From: Actinomycetospora chibensis
GTDB taxonomy: Bacteria; Actinomycetota; Actinomycetes; Mycobacteriales; Pseudonocardiaceae
Direction: 5' to 3'
Length of the DNA stretch: 64,000 nt
NCBI RefSeq assembly: GCF_028737215.1
Contig: NZ_JAQZAM010000019.1
Location: 29,334 to 93,333 of the forward strand
Shown here: positions 61,971-64,000 of the stretch, piece by piece
Numbering within the stretch: the first letter of the stretch is position 1
Layout: every line of letters starts with the position of its first letter
Translations under genes and position numbers: made by a program
Notes under the pieces: generated by a model
The model's database searches: none
The model's input: only the letters and a program-made list of their open reading frames with translations
What the model was told of the DNA's origin: nothing

Positions 61971-63880
61971 TCACGGGGCGGTGCGACCGCCGAGGTGCGT
62001 CGCGAGGTGCCGTTCGATCGCGCGGTGCAGCAGGACCTGGTTCTCGGGGTTCTCGAAGCCGTGCCCCTCGTCCTCGGCGAGGAGGTACTCGACCGGCACC
62101 CCGCGCTCGCGCAGCGGCGCGACGAGGTTGTCAGACTCGGCCTGCACGACGCGGACGTCGTTCGCGCCCTGGGCGACGAGCAGCGGGGTCCGGATGCGGT
62201 CGACCATCGTGATCGGGGAGCGCCGGCGCATCTCGGCCAGTTGCTCGGGGTCGTCGGGGTCGCCGACGTAGCGGATCCAGTTGTTGGTCATGTTCGCTCG
62301 CACGAACGGGGGCAGCGTAGCCAGGAAGTTCGCCAGGTCGGAGATGCCGACGTAGTCGACGGCCGCGGCGAACCTGTCCGGGGTCACGGTGACGCCGACC
62401 AGCGCGGCGTATCCGCCGTAGGAGCCGCCGAGGATGGCGACGCGGTCGGGGTCCGCGTAGCCCTGGGCGACGGCCCAGTCGACGGCGTCGACGAGGTCGT
62501 CGTGCATCGCGCGGGCGAACTCGCCGATCGCGGCGAGGAGGTGGCGACGCCCGTGGCCCGTGGAGCCGCGGAAGTTCACGCGGAGCACGGCGTAGCCGCG
62601 GTTCGCGAGGAACTGCACGGTCGCGTTGTAGCCCCAGGTGTCGTGCATCCACGGCCCGCCGTGCACCAGCAGGACCAGCGGCAGGCCCTCCGGGGCGACC
62701 CCGACGGGCAGGGTCAGGAACCGTGCAGCGGGAGGCCGTCGCGGGCCGGGAAGGCGACCGGGGTCATCGGCGCGAGGACCGCCGGGTCCGGGTGCTGGTC
62801 GCCGCCCGAGAGCAGGCGGCTCTCCCCGGTGGCGTGGTCGTAGAACCAGGTCGACCCCGTCGGCTCGCGGTCGTGGCCGAAGGTGGCGATCCAGCGCTGC
62901 TCGTCCAGGTCGGACGACACCGCGTTCAGGGCCCCGTCGGACAGCTTCTCCAGCGCGGCCTGGACCTCGGCGAAGTGGGGGTCGAGCGGGACGATGCGGG
63001 GTCGGTCGCCGGTGAAGCGGGCGGCGATGACCTCCCCGGTGCGCCGGCTGACGAACACGCTGGGCGGCAGGGTGTCGGCGACCGAGCTCAGGGTGTCCAG
63101 GCTGTGGCCCTCGACGGCGGCGACCACCGTCTGCTCGCCGGTGTCGCGGTCGATCCGGGTCAGCCGCAGGTCGTCGGAGTCCTGGTAGTCGCCGAGCAGC
63201 GCCCCGCGGCCGTCCGGGGTGGGCAGCAGGAAGAGGCCCATGGGGTGCTCCGGACCGCCGACCCGGTGGATGACTCGTCGCTCGCCGGTGTCGGGGTCGA
63301 CGGCGGCGATCTCGTGGGTGCCCTCGGCGTCCTGGGCGACGTACCAGCTCGGGCGCCCGGCCCGGTCGAGCAGGAAGGTCTCCGCCGGGTCGGTGCGCTC
63401 CACGAGCGGGGTGGTCTCACCGGTGGCCACATCGAGGCGGAAGACGTCGACGAACAGCGGGCGGGGGTTCATGTAGACGATCACCGAGCCGGGCACCGTC
63501 GTCTCCGGCTCGACGGCGAACACCCGCGAGCCCGGGGCCAGCGGCGTCAGGTCGACGGCCGGCTGGTCCGGGTGGTCGAGGTCGACACGGTGCAGGTGCC
63601 ACGCCTCGTCCCCGTCGGTGTCCTGCCGGTAGAGGAGCCACCGGGGGTCGTCGGTCCAGTAGTAGGTGCTGATCCCGCGGCGGGTGTCGTGGGTGACCGG
63701 GACGGCCTGCTCGTGGTCCTGGTCCACGCCGCGCACCCACACGTTGCGGCGCCCCCGGTGCGGCGCGAGGTAGGCGATCCGGGTGCCGTCCGGGGAGATC
63801 GACGGGTCCGCGAACGGAGGATCCGCGAAGAAGTCCTCGACATCGACGAGGTCGTGCCTCGGCACCGGTATGGCGGTCAT
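61971..63880 (-). pseudogene. S9-family (prolyl oligopeptidase-like) peptidase with a one-base frameshift
   Basis: The N-terminal propeller part (63880-62714) reads ADPSISPDGTRIAYLAPHRGRRNVWV ... PVAFPARDGLPLHGS and then a stop. In the -1/+2 frame the protein continues LTLPVGVAPEGLPLVLLVHGGPWMHDTWGYNA into the catalytic domain (to 61971). Inserting one base at GGTTCC (62722-62717) restores LPLHGFLTLPVG, the expected join. The catalytic residues are all intact: Ser in GGSYGGYAAL, Asp in QGANDVRVV, His in DEGHGFENPEN. So a single deletion splits an otherwise perfect gene of about 635 residues. It may be real or a sequence error. ATG 63880 is the start. Confidence 0.88.
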
Positions 63881-63931
63881 CGTCCCAATGAACACCGTGT
63901 CGTCGCGGCATGGTCAAGGCGCGCTGGGAGC

Positions 63932-64000
63932 TCAGAGGGGGACAAGGGGTCGGCCGCCGGGTCGGGGTTGTCGGTCGGGGTCGATCCAGCTCGGTGGGGT
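63932..64000 (-). CDS. C-terminal tail of a 13E12/HNH-endonuclease family gene, partial
   Basis: Reading leftward from the window edge, the last 22 codons give TPPSWIDPDRQPRPGGRPLV and a stop at 63934-63932. The W-x-P-P-x-W-I-D-P-D-R-x-P-R type ending is common in 13E12/DUF222 HNH proteins, after the nuclease domain. The rest lies outside the window, so whether the gene is intact is unknown. If confirmed, this is a second copy of the family seen broken at 9.2-9.9 kb. Confidence 0.5.
   Translation of the reverse strand, partial: TPPSWIDPDRQPRPGGRPLVPL

Overview
The window is very GC-rich, with dense GTG/ATG starts, frequent stop/start overlaps and actinobacterial families: SpoIIE/RsbW/STAS regulators, GAF-ANTAR proteins, an F420-type LLM oxidoreductase, 13E12/DUF222 remnants, an ECF42-type sigma factor with a DGPF partner, and DUF6069/DUF6131. 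It looks like a chromosomal segment of an actinomycete, perhaps of the Pseudonocardiaceae. That family assignment is inference from gene content only. No rRNA, tRNA, CRISPR array, prophage or intact insertion sequence was seen.

Left part (1-15.8 kb). The 3' end of a formylglycine-generating enzyme gene converges on a sulfatase carrying the matching cysteine motif. An RsbW-like kinase converges on a SpoIIE phosphatase gene broken by one in-frame TAG. Next come a TetR regulator, a VOC protein, two tail-to-tail AraC paralogues, two alpha/beta hydrolases around a decayed 13E12 element, an acyl-CoA dehydrogenase, an SMP-30-type lactonase, a TauE/SafE exporter and a pair of overlapping crcB fluoride-channel genes.

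Urease locus (15.8-22.1 kb). The run ureA, a ureB-ureC fusion, ureF and ureD lies on the minus strand. It is separated from ureG by an opposite-strand NCS1 permease with a C-terminal zinc-ribbon-like tail. There is no ureE; UreG has a His-rich N-terminus.

Middle (22-38 kb). This holds an FMN reductase, a divergent TMEM165-like protein with altered motifs, a decayed quinone oxidoreductase, an EamA transporter, a Ser/Thr kinase with a beta-propeller, a methyltransferase, an APP1-like/phospholipase D fusion, a cyclase/ThDP-enzyme/TRIC-channel operon, an alcohol dehydrogenase, an acyl-CoA synthetase and an LLM oxidoreductase.

38-51 kb. An orphan membrane sensor-like domain and a glycosyltransferase precede a complete PTS-type dihydroxyacetone kinase operon (dhaK, dhaL, and a DhaM-HPr-Enzyme I fusion). 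Then follow an SDR, a 2-keto acid decarboxylase, small proteins, a thioesterase, and a STAS protein with a second SpoIIE phosphatase.

51-57 kb. This is a shikimate/quinate catabolic cluster. A 3-dehydroshikimate dehydratase and a shikimate/quinate dehydrogenase run leftward; a TetR regulator, a ShiA-like MHS transporter and a metallo-beta-lactamase-fold protein run rightward. Two near-identical 15-bp boxes at the two promoter regions flank the regulator gene and probably are its operators.

Right end (57-64 kb). Two ANTAR genes, an XRE regulator divergent from map with a palindrome between them, a DUF6069 protein, a DGPF/ECF42 pair, an S9 peptidase broken by a single-base frameshift, and the C-terminal tail of a second 13E12-type gene.

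A recurring theme is clean single-lesion gene disruption (SpoIIE, S9 peptidase, possibly the second SpoIIE) beside older decay (13E12, quinone oxidoreductase).
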